Shown: positions 43,592-54,638, numbered from the stretch's first letter. The stretch is 64,000 nucleotides of DNA from Pollutibacter sp044353505 (GCA_044353505.1 JBILBU010000005.1:14698-78697); one strand, 5' to 3'. Notes: a model not told the origin generated them from the sequence alone. Made by a program: numbers and translations.

Positions 43592-44836
43592 ATGGCAAAG
43601 TACCTGATGAACCCCAGCTTTTCTTCCCTTAAATACCCCGAATTCAGGATTTATCTCATTGCCCGCTTTATTTTCATCATGGTGCTTACCATGCAGGCAA
43701 CGCTGATTAGCTGGAAGATTTTTGAGATTACAAAAGACCCTTTCAGTATTGGATTAATAGGCTTGGTTGAATTTGTTCCTGCGGTGATCATGGCATTCTA
43801 CGCCGGATATGTAATCGACCGAAGTGATCGAAAAAAGTTATTTCACTATAGCATTGGAGCAAATTTGATCCTGACTATTTTATTCGCTTACGTTACGAGC
43901 CAACATGCCTACAATCATCTTAACCAATCTAACATACTAATGAGTATGTATGGAATTGTTTTCTGTACTGGGATAGCAAGGGCATTCAGTGGACCCTCCT
44001 CCTTTGCATTGGTGAGCAGTCTTGTTCCAAAAGAAGAGATTCCAAACGCCATCACTTGGCATAGTGGGTCATGGCAGATTGCTGCAGTTGGCGGACCGGC
44101 CATTGGAGGATTACTCTACGCTGCCACTGGAATCACATTCACCTTCATGCTCATCATCCTTTTGTTGCTTGTTTCAATAACCATCTTATTTTATGTTAGT
44201 CCAAAGTCACCACCAGAGCTGATTGAAAAAGAATCCATGCTTAAAAGCATACGTGAGGGTTTTAAGTTTGTTTGGAAAACAAAAGAAATACTTGGAGTGT
44301 TGAGCCTGGACCTATTTGCGGTTTTCTTTGGCGGAGCCACTGCCATGCTTCCCTACTTTACCGACGTCATCCTGAAGACAGGAGCACAGGGGCTAGGTTT
44401 GCTTCGCTCTGCGCCAGCAGTAGGCGCGATAACGCTTATGCTACTAATCCACTTCATCCCACTGAAAAAAAATCAGGGAAAAATTATGATATGGTGCGTG
44501 GGAGGATTTGGATTGTCGATCATACTGTTTGGGCTCTCCAACATGTTTTGGATTTCAGCATTGGCTTTATTTGTTTCCGGTTTTCTTGACGGCATCAGCA
44601 TCCTTATTCGATCTACTATTTTACAATTAAAAACCCCGGAAGAAATGAGAGGTAGGGTTTCGTCACTCAATAGCATCTTCATCATGTCATCCAATGAGTT
44701 GGGTGCTTTTGAGAGTGGCGTGATGTCAAAATTAATTGGTGTGATCCCTTCCGTAATTGTTGGTGGAGGGATGACGATGGCTATTGCTGGCTTAACGTGG
44801 TTTAAGCTACCCGCAGTTAAAAAAATAGAGTATTAA
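43592..44836 (+). CDS. MFS transporter (EntS-like)
   Basis: A 414-residue inner-membrane transporter with about 12 helices. It fits the MFS_3 group: loop 2-3 motif GYVIDRSDRKKLF, and the central stretch IARAFSGPSSFALVSSLVPKEEIPNAITW (in parts) are both typical. Such proteins usually export siderophores, drugs or lipids. No siderophore genes are nearby, so the substrate is unknown. It is convergent with the YkgJ-type gene. Confidence 0.88.
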   Translation: MAKYLMNPSFSSLKYPEFRIYLIARFIFIMVLTMQATLISWKIFEITKDPFSIGLIGLVEFVPAVIMAFYAGYVIDRSDRKKLFHYSIGANLILTILFAYVTSQHAYNHLNQSNILMSMYGIVFCTGIARAFSGPSSFALVSSLVPKEEIPNAITWHSGSWQIAAVGGPAIGGLLYAATGITFTFMLIILLLLVSITILFYVSPKSPPELIEKESMLKSIREGFKFVWKTKEILGVLSLDLFAVFFGGATAMLPYFTDVILKTGAQGLGLLRSAPAVGAITLMLLIHFIPLKKNQGKIMIWCVGGFGLSIILFGLSNMFWISALALFVSGFLDGISILIRSTILQLKTPEEMRGRVSSLNSIFIMSSNELGAFESGVMSKLIGVIPSVIVGGGMTMAIAGLTWFKLPAVKKIEY

Positions 44837-44902
44837 AAGCATGATTGAAACTAAGCAGAGATAAATGTTTTGCAAGCAAGTGACTGCTAACCCCCTATTG
44901 GC

Positions 44903-45388
44903 CTAGGCGCCCTTCTCCATCAAACCCTCTATGACAAGATAGGCAGCAGGACAGAAGGATGTATTTTTTAGTGTTAGCGGTTGGCGTTTAAAAAAAACAT
45001 CCTCGTCAGTATAGGGGAATCGCTTACAGTCAGACGGTCGATCGTCATAGATTGAACAAAAATTGTCGTCACCCAGAAAAGGGCAGGGCTTTGAGCGAAG
45101 CACATAGTCGCCATCACCATCAACCATCAGGTATGTTTCAATAAAAACACTCTCTTTTAGGCCTAAAAGCTTGCTAATCCTTTTAAGGTCCGGTGTTTTG
45201 AACCGGGGTGAGAAGTTCTTGCAACAATTGGCACAGCTAAGGCAATCCACCTTCTCAAAAGCCTGTTCGTGAAGGTCTGGCAAGGCTTTCAAGACCTTAT
45301 TTTTATTGGCGCGCTGCAGAAAGCCCTTATACAGCTTGGCTCTCTCGGCAGATTTTGCCTCCCAATTGTTTAACAACTCATCAGACAT
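44903..45388 (-). CDS. YkgJ-family cysteine-cluster protein
   Basis: A 161-residue cytoplasmic protein of the UPF0153/YkgJ type, predicted to bind zinc or an Fe-S cluster. Cysteines fall in the family pattern: Cys49, Cys52, Cys55 and Cys56 in CLSCANCCKNFSPRF, then Cys102, Cys111 and Cys121 in PCPFL...FCSIYDDRPSDCKRFPY, and one more near 146. Function is not known for the family. It is divergent from gcvP. Confidence 0.9.
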   Translation of the reverse strand: MSDELLNNWEAKSAERAKLYKGFLQRANKNKVLKALPDLHEQAFEKVDCLSCANCCKNFSPRFKTPDLKRISKLLGLKESVFIETYLMVDGDGDYVLRSKPCPFLGDDNFCSIYDDRPSDCKRFPYTDEDVFFKRQPLTLKNTSFCPAAYLVIEGLMEKGA

Positions 45389-45492
45389 GCTGCAAAGGTA
45401 AGCACAAAGCGCACTTGATTGAATGTTTCACCATTTAATCCACATTCGTGTTTTTCGGTACACAAAGAGCGGTATTACTGCCCCCTTCTGTT

Positions 45493-45500
45493 TAAATTTG
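45493..45500 (+). promoter_or_regulatory. Candidate -7 box for gcvP
   Basis: TAAATTTG matches TAnnTTTG 60 bp upstream of the gcvP ATG at 45560. The -33 position is not clear. Its place inside the longer open frame argues for the 45560 start. Confidence 0.4.
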
Positions 45501-45559
45501 CAACAATAGGATTCAGACCACTGAAACTAACCATTTTTTCACTTTTAACAGGGCTTAAC

Positions 45560-48448
45560 ATGAACCTTTTAGAGCAGCAAGAGAATGAATTTAGAAGTAG
45601 GCATATTGGTCCAACTGCACAGGAAGAAAAAGACATGCTCCTCCTTATTGGCGAGGATAGCCTAGATGCCCTTATAAAAAAAACGGTTCCCCCAAACATC
45701 AGAAATGATAATGGGTTGACAGTGCCCCCAGCAATGAGTGAGGCTGCTTATCTGAACCACATCAGATCAGTTGGTGAAAAAAATATTATTGCGCAAAATT
45801 TTCTCGGTCAAGGTTATTATGGAACACACACACCGAGTGTTATCCTAAGAAATATTTTTGAAAATCCAGGATGGTATACCCAATACACGCCTTACCAAGC
45901 GGAGATTGCTCAAGGTAGACTTGAAAGCCTTTTGAATTTTCAGACCATGGTAAGCGACCTGACTGGATTGCCCATTGCCAATGCTTCACTGCTAGACGAA
46001 TCCACGGCAGCGGCAGAGGCCATGACCATGTTTTTTAATGCACTCAACAAGCAAGACAATATTGAACGACCCAAGTTTTTTGTTGATGAACATTGCTATC
46101 CCCAAACATTGGACCTGCTCGTTACAAGAGCACTGCCAATAGGAATAGAAATTGTTACCGGAAACAGCATGCATATTGAGATTGACGAGAGTTTTTTTGG
46201 TGCCCTCGTTCAGTACCCTGATAATCTTGGTAACCTGACCGACCATCGTGAGTTTATTGAAAAGGTGCATGCGGTTGGTGGCTATGTGGTAATGACTACC
46301 GATTTATTGGCACTCACACTCATCACCTCTCCTGGAGAACTTGGTGCAGATGCCGCTTGTGGTTCATCACAACGATTTGGAGTGCCATTGGGATATGGTG
46401 GTCCACACGCTGCTTTTTTTGCCACCAAAGAAGATTTCAAACGCAGCATCCCAGGAAGAATCATAGGAGTAAGCATTGATGCCGAAGGAAACAGGGCACT
46501 GAGAATGGCGCTTCAAACAAGAGAGCAACACATCAAAAGAGAAAAAGCAACATCCAATATTTGCACTGCGCAAGCGCTTTTGGCAAATATTGCCGCAATG
46601 TATGCAGTGTATCACGGACCCGTTGGAATTAAAAAAATTGCAGTGCGCACCTCTTTGTTTGCCCAAGCTGCTGCAAGGTCTTTGCGCGAGCTTGGATACA
46701 CGATTTCCAATGCAACATTTTTTGATACCATTACCGTAGCTACTGAAAAAGCTAGAGCAATTGTAGCGCAGGCAAGAGAAAAAAATATCAATTTCAGACT
46801 CATTAATGATACACATATTGGAATAAGCTTTGACGAAACATCAACTACAAGTTCAGTACTGGATATGCTTGGCTGTTTTGATGAGCAACAGAAAGCCTCT
46901 TTTAATATATCCGAAGATGATTACCTGTCAAATATTCCAACTGCACTAACAAGAACTTCAAGCTTTCTTGATCACCCCGTCTTCAACTCACATCATAGCG
47001 AAAGCAAAATGATGCGTTACATCAAGTTTCTGGAGAACAAAGATTTATCGCTTAACACCTCCATGATATCACTTGGAAGTTGTACGATGAAACTTAATGC
47101 AGCAACTGAGATGATGCCTTTGAGCTGGCCAAGCTGGAGCCAAATTCATCCCTTCGCCCCCTTAAGCCAAACACAGGGATATCAATTCATGATTGATGAG
47201 TTGTCGAAATACCTATGTGAAATAACCGGCTTTGACGCGTGCAGCCTACAGCCCAATAGTGGGGCACAAGGAGAATATGCTGGACTGCTTGCAATAAGAG
47301 GATATCATTTGTCAAGAGGTGACCACCACAGGAACGTGATGATTATTCCAATTTCAGCACATGGAACCAATCCCGCATCTGCTGTGATGGCTGGAATGAA
47401 AGTTGTTGTGGTAAAGGCATTAGACAATGGGTATATCGATATAAAAGACTTGAAAGAAAAAGCGACCCAGTTCAGCGATACCCTAGCCGGTATCATGATT
47501 ACGTATCCAAGTACTTACGGCGTTTACGAAGAGACAATAATTGATATTACTTCGATTATTCATGGCCATGGTGGTCAGGTATACATGGATGGTGCAAATA
47601 TGAATGCGCAGGTTGGACTGACTGCACCCGGACTAATTGGCGCTGATGTTTGTCACCTTAACCTCCACAAAACATTTGCCATCCCACATGGTGGAGGTGG
47701 ACCTGGTATGGGCCCAATTTGTGTAAAGTCGCACCTATCCCCATTCCTACCTGGTCATTCTCAACTGTCTGATCATCCGGTAGACATCAAAAAAGGCAAT
47801 ACAGCAGTAAGTGCAACGCCCTATGGAAGTGCAAGTATATTGCTTATCAGTTATGGATATATTAGAATGCTAGGTGGAAATGGATTGAAGAGTGCCACCG
47901 AATATGCTATTCTAAATGCCAACTACATGAGGGCAAGGCTTCAAGATCATTATGATGTGCTTTATCTGGGTACCAATAGCACCTGTGCCCATGAATTCAT
48001 TGTTGACTTGAGGCCGTTCAAAAAGACAGCAGATATTGAGGCAGAGGATTTGGCGAAACGGTTGATGGATTATGGTTTTCATGCCCCAACACTCAGTTTT
48101 CCTGTTCCCGGAACTGTAATGATTGAACCAACGGAAAGTGAAGACAAAGGAGAGCTTGATCGTTTTTGTGATGCGATGATTGCCATCAGAAAAGAGATTA
48201 GAGAAATTGAGCAAGAACAGGTGGATAAAAAAGAGAATGTTTTGAAACGAGCACCACATACCCAGGCTACCATTTGCGCTGATTCTTGGGATAGACCTTA
48301 TTCGAGAGAGAAGGCTGCGTTCCCTCAAGATCGTTTAAGAAGCAACAAGTTTTGGCCCAGCATTGCTAGGGTAAACAATACGTATGGCGATAGAAATCTT
48401 GTCTGTACATGTGAGCCCGTTAGCAGTTATGCGGAGTCAGAGAAATAG
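45560..48448 (+). CDS. gcvP: Glycine dehydrogenase (decarboxylating), P protein
   Basis: PLP enzyme of the glycine cleavage system: decarboxylates glycine and hands the aminomethyl group to the lipoyl H protein. I start at ATG 45560 (MNLLEQQENEFRSRHIGPT); the open frame from 45419 adds 47 residues that do not look conserved. Markers: GYYGTHTPSVILRNI, YTPYQAEIAQGRLE, and the PLP lysine in HLNLHKTFAIPHGGGGPG. The single-chain form (962 residues) contains both halves that some bacteria split. GcvT and GcvH are not beside it. Confidence 0.98.
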   Translation: MNLLEQQENEFRSRHIGPTAQEEKDMLLLIGEDSLDALIKKTVPPNIRNDNGLTVPPAMSEAAYLNHIRSVGEKNIIAQNFLGQGYYGTHTPSVILRNIFENPGWYTQYTPYQAEIAQGRLESLLNFQTMVSDLTGLPIANASLLDESTAAAEAMTMFFNALNKQDNIERPKFFVDEHCYPQTLDLLVTRALPIGIEIVTGNSMHIEIDESFFGALVQYPDNLGNLTDHREFIEKVHAVGGYVVMTTDLLALTLITSPGELGADAACGSSQRFGVPLGYGGPHAAFFATKEDFKRSIPGRIIGVSIDAEGNRALRMALQTREQHIKREKATSNICTAQALLANIAAMYAVYHGPVGIKKIAVRTSLFAQAAARSLRELGYTISNATFFDTITVATEKARAIVAQAREKNINFRLINDTHIGISFDETSTTSSVLDMLGCFDEQQKASFNISEDDYLSNIPTALTRTSSFLDHPVFNSHHSESKMMRYIKFLENKDLSLNTSMISLGSCTMKLNAATEMMPLSWPSWSQIHPFAPLSQTQGYQFMIDELSKYLCEITGFDACSLQPNSGAQGEYAGLLAIRGYHLSRGDHHRNVMIIPISAHGTNPASAVMAGMKVVVVKALDNGYIDIKDLKEKATQFSDTLAGIMITYPSTYGVYEETIIDITSIIHGHGGQVYMDGANMNAQVGLTAPGLIGADVCHLNLHKTFAIPHGGGGPGMGPICVKSHLSPFLPGHSQLSDHPVDIKKGNTAVSATPYGSASILLISYGYIRMLGGNGLKSATEYAILNANYMRARLQDHYDVLYLGTNSTCAHEFIVDLRPFKKTADIEAEDLAKRLMDYGFHAPTLSFPVPGTVMIEPTESEDKGELDRFCDAMIAIRKEIREIEQEQVDKKENVLKRAPHTQATICADSWDRPYSREKAAFPQDRLRSNKFWPSIARVNNTYGDRNLVCTCEPVSSYAESEK

Positions 48449-48587
48449 GAGAAAAAACCAATTTTTTTCTCTGAGTTATAGAAAAAATGAGCATTGTTTC
48501 GTAAATTTAATCGACCACCTCTTTGATTATTAGATAATTTTTATTTTTTGTGCCTATTTTTTAGATATTTTATAAAAACGATTAAAT

Positions 48588-51500
48588 ATGACTATAAATA
48601 GGGGTTTATACCGCCCGGAATTTGAACACGATGCGTGCGGTATTGGATTCGTTGCGAACATCAAGGGGAACAAGGGGCACCAGGTTATTTCTGATGCCTT
48701 AACCATTCTTGAGAATATGGAGCACAGGGGTGCTTGTGGTTGCGAGAGCAATACGGGCGATGGTGCTGGAATCTTGATTCAGACACCACATGCCTTCTTT
48801 TTCGATGAGTGCCTGAAAATGGGCGTTCACCTTCCTTCATTTGGCAGGTATGGTGTTGGTTCGGTCTTCTTTCCAAAAGAAGCCAGGCTTCGTGAGGAGT
48901 GTAGGGATATTTTCAGCAGAACAGCAGAGGAACTCGGTTTAGAAATTCTTACCTGGAGAAAGGTTCCAGTAAATCCAACAGATATAGGACTTACAGCCCG
49001 TTCAGTTGAACCTGAAATTGAGCAAGTTTTCGTTGCATGCCCCGATCACATCACTGATCCAATGGCGTTTGAAAGAAAGCTTTTTGTGTTGAGGAATTAT
49101 GCAACCCACCTCATCAACAATACGGTTAAAAAAGATGCGATTGGATTTTATATTACATCGCTATCATACAAAATCATTGTTTACAAAGGTCAGCTTACCA
49201 GCAAGCAGGTAAGATCATACTATCCAGACCTTAGCAATAAAAAAGTTGTGAGTGCCCTTGGTCTTGTTCACTCAAGATTTGCTACAAACACTTTTCCTTC
49301 CTGGAAATTAGCACAACCCTTCCGCTACATTGCGCACAATGGAGAAATCAATACCCTTCAGGGAAACCTGAACTGGATCAAAACAAACCAGAAAGGCTAC
49401 ACCTCCCCTTACTTCACGAAGCAGGAAATGGAAATGCTTCTGCCAATTGTATCTGGAAGCCAGAGTGACTCTGCCAGTCTAGATAACATGATTGAACTCT
49501 TGACCATGACAGGCCGTTCACTTCCTCACGTCATGATGATGATGATACCTGAAGCATGGGACGGAGATGATCGCATGGATCCAGTGAAAAAAGCTTTTTA
49601 TGAATTCAATGCTTCTGTAATGGAGCCTTGGGATGGTCCAGCTTCCATTTCATTTACAGACGGAAAAATTATTGGTGCAACATTAGATAGAAATGGATTG
49701 AGGCCTTCACGCTATTGCGTAACATCAGACGATCGTGTAATCATGGCTTCAGAAACAGGTGCACTTCCTGTTGATCCATCGCTGATTATTGAAAACGGAA
49801 GGCTTCAACCCGGCAAGATGTTTATTGTTGATATGGAAGAGGGAAGAATCATTAGTGATGAGGAAATCAAACAAAGCATTTGCGGACAAAAAACATATTC
49901 AGACTGGTTGAATAAATACAAAATCAGATTGAATGAATTGCCAGAGCCAAGGATTATGTTCACCCATCTTGAACATGACCAAGTATTCAAATATCAAAAA
50001 GCATTTGGCTATACGCTAGAAGATCTTGAAAATATTATTGCCCCTATGGCAATCGATGGGAAAGAGCCGATTGGATCGATGGGAACTGATGTTCCACTGG
50101 CTATCCTGAGCGATCAACCCCAACACCTGAGCAGTTATTTTAAACAATTGTTTGCTCAAGTTACCAATCCTCCTATCGACCCTATTCGAGAGAGACTGGT
50201 GATGTCGCTCGCAACCTTTGTTGGCAACAACGGAAACATGCTCATTGAGGATCCATTGAGTTGTCATACCGTAGCACTGAAGCACCCCGTGCTCACCAAC
50301 CATGATCTTGAAAAAATAAGAAGCATAGATACCGGAATATTTCAAGCAAAAACATTGCAATGTTATTTCCGTGCAGATGGCTCTCCTGGTGCATTGAAAA
50401 AAGCACTTGACAGAATATGCAGGTATGCCGTAGATGCTGCAGAAGATGGGTTTGAAGTTATCGTCTTGCAAGACCGGGCTGTTGATTCAGATCACGCCCC
50501 AATTCCTTCCCTACTTTCTACAGCAGCAATTCATCATCACCTGATCAGAAAAGGATATAGAGGAAAGGTGGGAATTATTGTAGAAGCTGGAGACGTATGG
50601 GAGGTTCATCACTTTGCTTGCTTGATTGGTTTTGGTGCCACTGCCATCAACCCTTATCTGGCTTTGTCTACCATCCGTGACATGAAGATTAGTGGCAAGA
50701 TGCAAACAGAGTTGGATGCAGAAAAACTCAAAAAGAATTATATCAAGGCTGTAAATGAAGGGTTACTGAAAGTATTCTCAAAAATGGGAATCTCTACACT
50801 GCAATCATATCAGGGCGCTCAGATATTTGAAATCATCGGTTTAAATAAAGAAGTGGTAGATACTTTCTTCACTGGTGCAGTATCACGTATTGAAGGAATG
50901 GGACTTGACGAGATTGCGAAAGAAACATTGGCAAAACACAATATTGCTTTCAACAAGAGAAGTATTCCTGTTGACAGACTTCCTGTTGGTGGCGTTTTTC
51001 AATGGAAGAGAAAAGGTGAGTTCCATCTTTTTAATCCACAAACGATTCACCTACTGCAACATTCAACACGCGTAGGAGATTATGGAGTATTCAAAAAATA
51101 CTCTAGGCTTGTTAATGATCAAAGTGAAAAAGCATGTACACTCAGGAGTATGTTTGAATTCAAACCACTGAGGCCAGCTGTATCAATTGACGAAGTTGAG
51201 CCAGCCGAAAACATATACAAAAGATTTGCTACTGGTGCGATGTCCTTTGGCTCCATCTCGTGGGAAGCGCATACTACACTGGCCATAGCAATGAACAGAT
51301 TAGGGGCTAAGAGCAATACAGGAGAAGGTGGAGAAGATGCATTGCGTTACACGCCACTTGCGAATGGAGATAGCATGCGTTCCTCAATTAAACAAGTTGC
51401 TTCTGCAAGGTTTGGGGTAACAAGCCAGTACCTTACTGAAGCAGACGAGTTGCAAATCAAAATGGCACAGGGTGCAAAACCTGGAGAAGGCGGACAGCTA

Positions 51501-53108
51501 CCAGGACATAAAGTTGATGATTGGATTGGGAGAGTAAGATACTCAACCCCTGGAGTTGGACTGATTTCTCCCCCACCACACCATGATATTTATTCTATTG
51601 AAGATCTGGCCCAATTGATCTTTGATTTAAAAAATGCAAACAGAAAAGCAAGAATCAGCGTGAAGCTGGTATCAAAAGCTGGTGTTGGAACCATTGCAGC
51701 AGGTGTTGCAAAGGCTAAGGCTGATGTGGTGCTGGTATCTGGACATGATGGAGGCACGGGTGCTTCCCCAGTTAGCTCAATTCGACATGCTGGATTGCCT
51801 TGGGAGCTTGGACTTGCTGAAGCACACCAAACATTGGTGAAAAATAAACTACGAAGCAGGGTTGTACTTCAAACAGATGGCCAGCTTAAAACCGGAAGAG
51901 ATATTGCCATTGCAACTTTACTTGGTGCAGAAGAATGGGGAGTAGCAACAGCCGCTTTGGTTGTTGAGGGTTGTATACTCATGCGCAAATGCCATCTGAA
52001 TACCTGCCCTGTAGGCGTTGCCACGCAGGATCCGGAACTGAGAAAAAGATTTACTGGAGCCGCAGAGTACGTTGTTAATTTTATTCAATTTCTCACTAGA
52101 GAATTGAGAGAAATCATGGCAGAGATGGGATACAAGACAGTGGAAGAAATGGTAGGCCAACCAGACGCTCTTCAAATGAGAAGCGGAATTGAACACTGGA
52201 AATACAGCAAGCTTGATCTTTCTCCTATTTTATATAGAGAGCCGGCAGGTCCAGAAGTAGGTTTGTACAAACAAGAAGAGCAAGATCATGGAATAGCAGG
52301 CGTACTTGACTGGAAATTGATAGAGCAAGCCGCACCAGCACTTGAAAGAAAAGAGCGCACGTTTATTCAATCTAATATTAAGAATACAGATAGAACAACT
52401 GGCACCATGCTCAGCAATGAGATTACAAAAAAGTATGGCGCCGAGGGACTTCCTGCTGATACAATCAGACTTAAATTTAAAGGAACTGCAGGGCAAAGTT
52501 TTGGTGCATTCAACACCAAAGGGGTAACACTTGAACTTGAGGGTGATGCCAACGACTATTTTGGAAAAGGGTTGAGCGGTGCAACGATGATTGTTTACCC
52601 ACACAAAGAATCCAGCTTCGTCCCAGAAGAAAATATTCTGATAGGTAATGTGGCATTCTATGGCGCAACAGATGGAAAGGCATTTATTCGAGGAAAGGCT
52701 GGTGAGCGATTTGCAGTAAGAAATTCAGGAGCTATTGCCGTAGTGGAGGGTGTAGGTGATCATGGATGCGAGTACATGACTGGAGGTATCGTTGTTGTTC
52801 TTGGTGCAACGGGAAGAAACTTCGCAGCAGGGATGAGTGGAGGTATTGCATACATCTACGACTTGGATGGAAAATTCCGCGAGAATTGCAACACGGAGAT
52901 GGTAGATCTTGATCCACTGGAAGATGATGACATTAAAATTTTAAGCGCATTGCTTGATGAGCATCTTCAAACGACGGGAAGTTCTGTAGCCAAGTTCTTG
53001 TTGAATGATATTGAAAATCAAAGACAACACTTCATTAAAGTATATCCATGCGATTACAAAAAAGTAATGCAGTCAAAAGAAATCGGAACAAAAGAATTTA
53101 TTAAATAA
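48588..53108 (+). CDS. gltB: Glutamate synthase large subunit
   Basis: Makes glutamate from glutamine and 2-oxoglutarate; the main ammonia-assimilation outlet with glutamine synthetase. The Ntn amidotransferase nucleophile is Cys17 in FEHDACGIGF after a 16-residue propeptide. The central and FMN domains follow, with the 3Fe-4S cysteines Cys1129, Cys1135 and Cys1140 (CILMRKCHLNTC). The C-terminal glxB barrel has repeated GG-containing beta turns. At 1506 residues it is full length. TTTG at 48522 with TATTTTTTG at 48542 is a near-promoter with atypical spacing. gltD follows after 11 bp. Confidence 0.98.
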   Translation: MTINRGLYRPEFEHDACGIGFVANIKGNKGHQVISDALTILENMEHRGACGCESNTGDGAGILIQTPHAFFFDECLKMGVHLPSFGRYGVGSVFFPKEARLREECRDIFSRTAEELGLEILTWRKVPVNPTDIGLTARSVEPEIEQVFVACPDHITDPMAFERKLFVLRNYATHLINNTVKKDAIGFYITSLSYKIIVYKGQLTSKQVRSYYPDLSNKKVVSALGLVHSRFATNTFPSWKLAQPFRYIAHNGEINTLQGNLNWIKTNQKGYTSPYFTKQEMEMLLPIVSGSQSDSASLDNMIELLTMTGRSLPHVMMMMIPEAWDGDDRMDPVKKAFYEFNASVMEPWDGPASISFTDGKIIGATLDRNGLRPSRYCVTSDDRVIMASETGALPVDPSLIIENGRLQPGKMFIVDMEEGRIISDEEIKQSICGQKTYSDWLNKYKIRLNELPEPRIMFTHLEHDQVFKYQKAFGYTLEDLENIIAPMAIDGKEPIGSMGTDVPLAILSDQPQHLSSYFKQLFAQVTNPPIDPIRERLVMSLATFVGNNGNMLIEDPLSCHTVALKHPVLTNHDLEKIRSIDTGIFQAKTLQCYFRADGSPGALKKALDRICRYAVDAAEDGFEVIVLQDRAVDSDHAPIPSLLSTAAIHHHLIRKGYRGKVGIIVEAGDVWEVHHFACLIGFGATAINPYLALSTIRDMKISGKMQTELDAEKLKKNYIKAVNEGLLKVFSKMGISTLQSYQGAQIFEIIGLNKEVVDTFFTGAVSRIEGMGLDEIAKETLAKHNIAFNKRSIPVDRLPVGGVFQWKRKGEFHLFNPQTIHLLQHSTRVGDYGVFKKYSRLVNDQSEKACTLRSMFEFKPLRPAVSIDEVEPAENIYKRFATGAMSFGSISWEAHTTLAIAMNRLGAKSNTGEGGEDALRYTPLANGDSMRSSIKQVASARFGVTSQYLTEADELQIKMAQGAKPGEGGQLPGHKVDDWIGRVRYSTPGVGLISPPPHHDIYSIEDLAQLIFDLKNANRKARISVKLVSKAGVGTIAAGVAKAKADVVLVSGHDGGTGASPVSSIRHAGLPWELGLAEAHQTLVKNKLRSRVVLQTDGQLKTGRDIAIATLLGAEEWGVATAALVVEGCILMRKCHLNTCPVGVATQDPELRKRFTGAAEYVVNFIQFLTRELREIMAEMGYKTVEEMVGQPDALQMRSGIEHWKYSKLDLSPILYREPAGPEVGLYKQEEQDHGIAGVLDWKLIEQAAPALERKERTFIQSNIKNTDRTTGTMLSNEITKKYGAEGLPADTIRLKFKGTAGQSFGAFNTKGVTLELEGDANDYFGKGLSGATMIVYPHKESSFVPEENILIGNVAFYGATDGKAFIRGKAGERFAVRNSGAIAVVEGVGDHGCEYMTGGIVVVLGATGRNFAAGMSGGIAYIYDLDGKFRENCNTEMVDLDPLEDDDIKILSALLDEHLQTTGSSVAKFLLNDIENQRQHFIKVYPCDYKKVMQSKEIGTKEFIK

Positions 53109-53119
53109 CGCTGATATCA

Positions 53120-54616
53120 ATGGGAAAACCAACAGGCTTTTTAGAGTATACCAGAGTAAGCCCCAGTAAAACAAAACCAACAGAAAGACTTGACAACTAT
53201 AACGAATTTGTCAAACCCTTTGAACCTGCGGAGTTGAACAAACAGGCTGCACGATGTATGGATTGTGGAGTTCCTTTCTGTCATCATGGATGTCCACTTG
53301 GAAACATCATCCCAGAATTCAACGATGCAGTGTATCGGGAGAGTTGGCAAGAAGCGTATGAAATTTTAACGTCCACCAATAATTTTCCCGAATTCACCGG
53401 AAGAATTTGTCCAGCTCCATGCGAAAGCTCCTGCGTGCTAGGCATCAATCAACCTCCAGTAAATATTGAGGAAATCGAAAAACACATTATTGAAATTGCA
53501 TTTGACAAAGGGTATGTAAAACCTAATGTACCTCTCGTTCGGACAGGAAAAAAGATAGCGGTGATAGGGAGTGGTCCAGCAGGATTAGCGGCGGCTGCAC
53601 AGTTGAATCAAGCTGGTCATATTGTAACAGTGTTTGAACGCGATGAAAAGCCTGGCGGCCTCCTTCGTTATGGTATCCCCGACTTTAAGCTTGAGAAGAA
53701 TATTATTGACAGAAGAATTCAATTGATGGAGGCAGAGGGAATTGCATTCAGGTGCAATGCACATGTAGGAGTCAATGTGTCTATGAGCGATATCCTAAGG
53801 GAATACAATGCCGTGGTACTTGCGGGTGGCTCAACAGTTCCAAGAGACCTTAGCGTGCCGGGAAGAGACTTTAATGGCATTCATTTTGCGATGCATTTCC
53901 TTAAACAGCAGAATAAGATTGTAGCAGGGGCTGATCCTTTGGCAAAAGCAGATATTGAGAGCAATATTCTTGAAGAACTCATTTCTGCTAAAGGTAAAAA
54001 AGTGGTGGTTATTGGCGGAGGCGACACGGGTAGTGATTGTGTTGGCACATCAAATAGACAGGGTGCAGCTGGGGTAGTTCAGTTTGAGCTGCTCCCAAAA
54101 CCTCCTGAGAGTAGAACACAGTTAATGCCTTGGCCAACCTACCCTATGGTACTGAAAACAACTTCTTCTCACGAGGAAGGTTGTGAAAGGCAGTGGGCAG
54201 TTGCTACAAAAGAATTCATTGCAGATGCCAAAGGGAATGTTTCCTCAATAAAAACCGTTGAACTGGAGTGGAAGGTTGAGGATGGTAAATACAGTAAGTT
54301 CATAGAAAGACCGGGTTCAGAGAAAATAATCCCCTGTGACCTGGTCCTGCTGGCCATGGGATTTGTTTCACCACAAAAAAATGGACTTCTCGAGGAATTG
54401 GATGTGGAGTTAGACGAAAGAGGAAACGTAAAAGCAACTGAAAAGGAGTTTAAGACCAGTATTTCAAAGATTTTTTCTTGTGGCGACATGAGACGGGGAC
54501 AATCGCTCGTAGTATGGGCAATCAGTGAAGGCAGAGAATGCGCGCGAAAGGTTGATATCTTTCTTATGGGTGAGTCAAACCTAGAATCAAAAGATAGCAA
54601 TCTGCTTATTTTATAA
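53120..54616 (+). CDS. gltD: Glutamate synthase small subunit
   Basis: NADPH-oxidising flavoprotein that feeds electrons to GltB. N-terminal cysteines for 4Fe-4S clusters are visible (ARCMDCGVPFCHHGCPLGN, and RICPAPCESSCVLG). The FAD site is GSGPAGLAAAAQLN near 150-163, and the NADPH site is VVVIGGGDTGSDCVGT. Full length at 498 residues. It forms an operon with gltB, and a strong terminator at 54639 ends it before amtB. Confidence 0.98.
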   Translation: MGKPTGFLEYTRVSPSKTKPTERLDNYNEFVKPFEPAELNKQAARCMDCGVPFCHHGCPLGNIIPEFNDAVYRESWQEAYEILTSTNNFPEFTGRICPAPCESSCVLGINQPPVNIEEIEKHIIEIAFDKGYVKPNVPLVRTGKKIAVIGSGPAGLAAAAQLNQAGHIVTVFERDEKPGGLLRYGIPDFKLEKNIIDRRIQLMEAEGIAFRCNAHVGVNVSMSDILREYNAVVLAGGSTVPRDLSVPGRDFNGIHFAMHFLKQQNKIVAGADPLAKADIESNILEELISAKGKKVVVIGGGDTGSDCVGTSNRQGAAGVVQFELLPKPPESRTQLMPWPTYPMVLKTTSSHEEGCERQWAVATKEFIADAKGNVSSIKTVELEWKVEDGKYSKFIERPGSEKIIPCDLVLLAMGFVSPQKNGLLEELDVELDERGNVKATEKEFKTSISKIFSCGDMRRGQSLVVWAISEGRECARKVDIFLMGESNLESKDSNLLIL

Positions 54617-54638
54617 GCCCATAGTTTTAACAATTTAC

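Noticed and set aside
45419..45559. 47 extra N-terminal residues on gcvP
   Set aside because: The stretch contains a TAAATTTG promoter box and codes for a non-family sequence; the normal P-protein start is at 45560.
48437..48478. Terminator after gcvP
   Set aside because: TCAGAGAAA and TTTCTCTGA can pair, but the loop is long, the stem is A/T rich and there is no T run after it.
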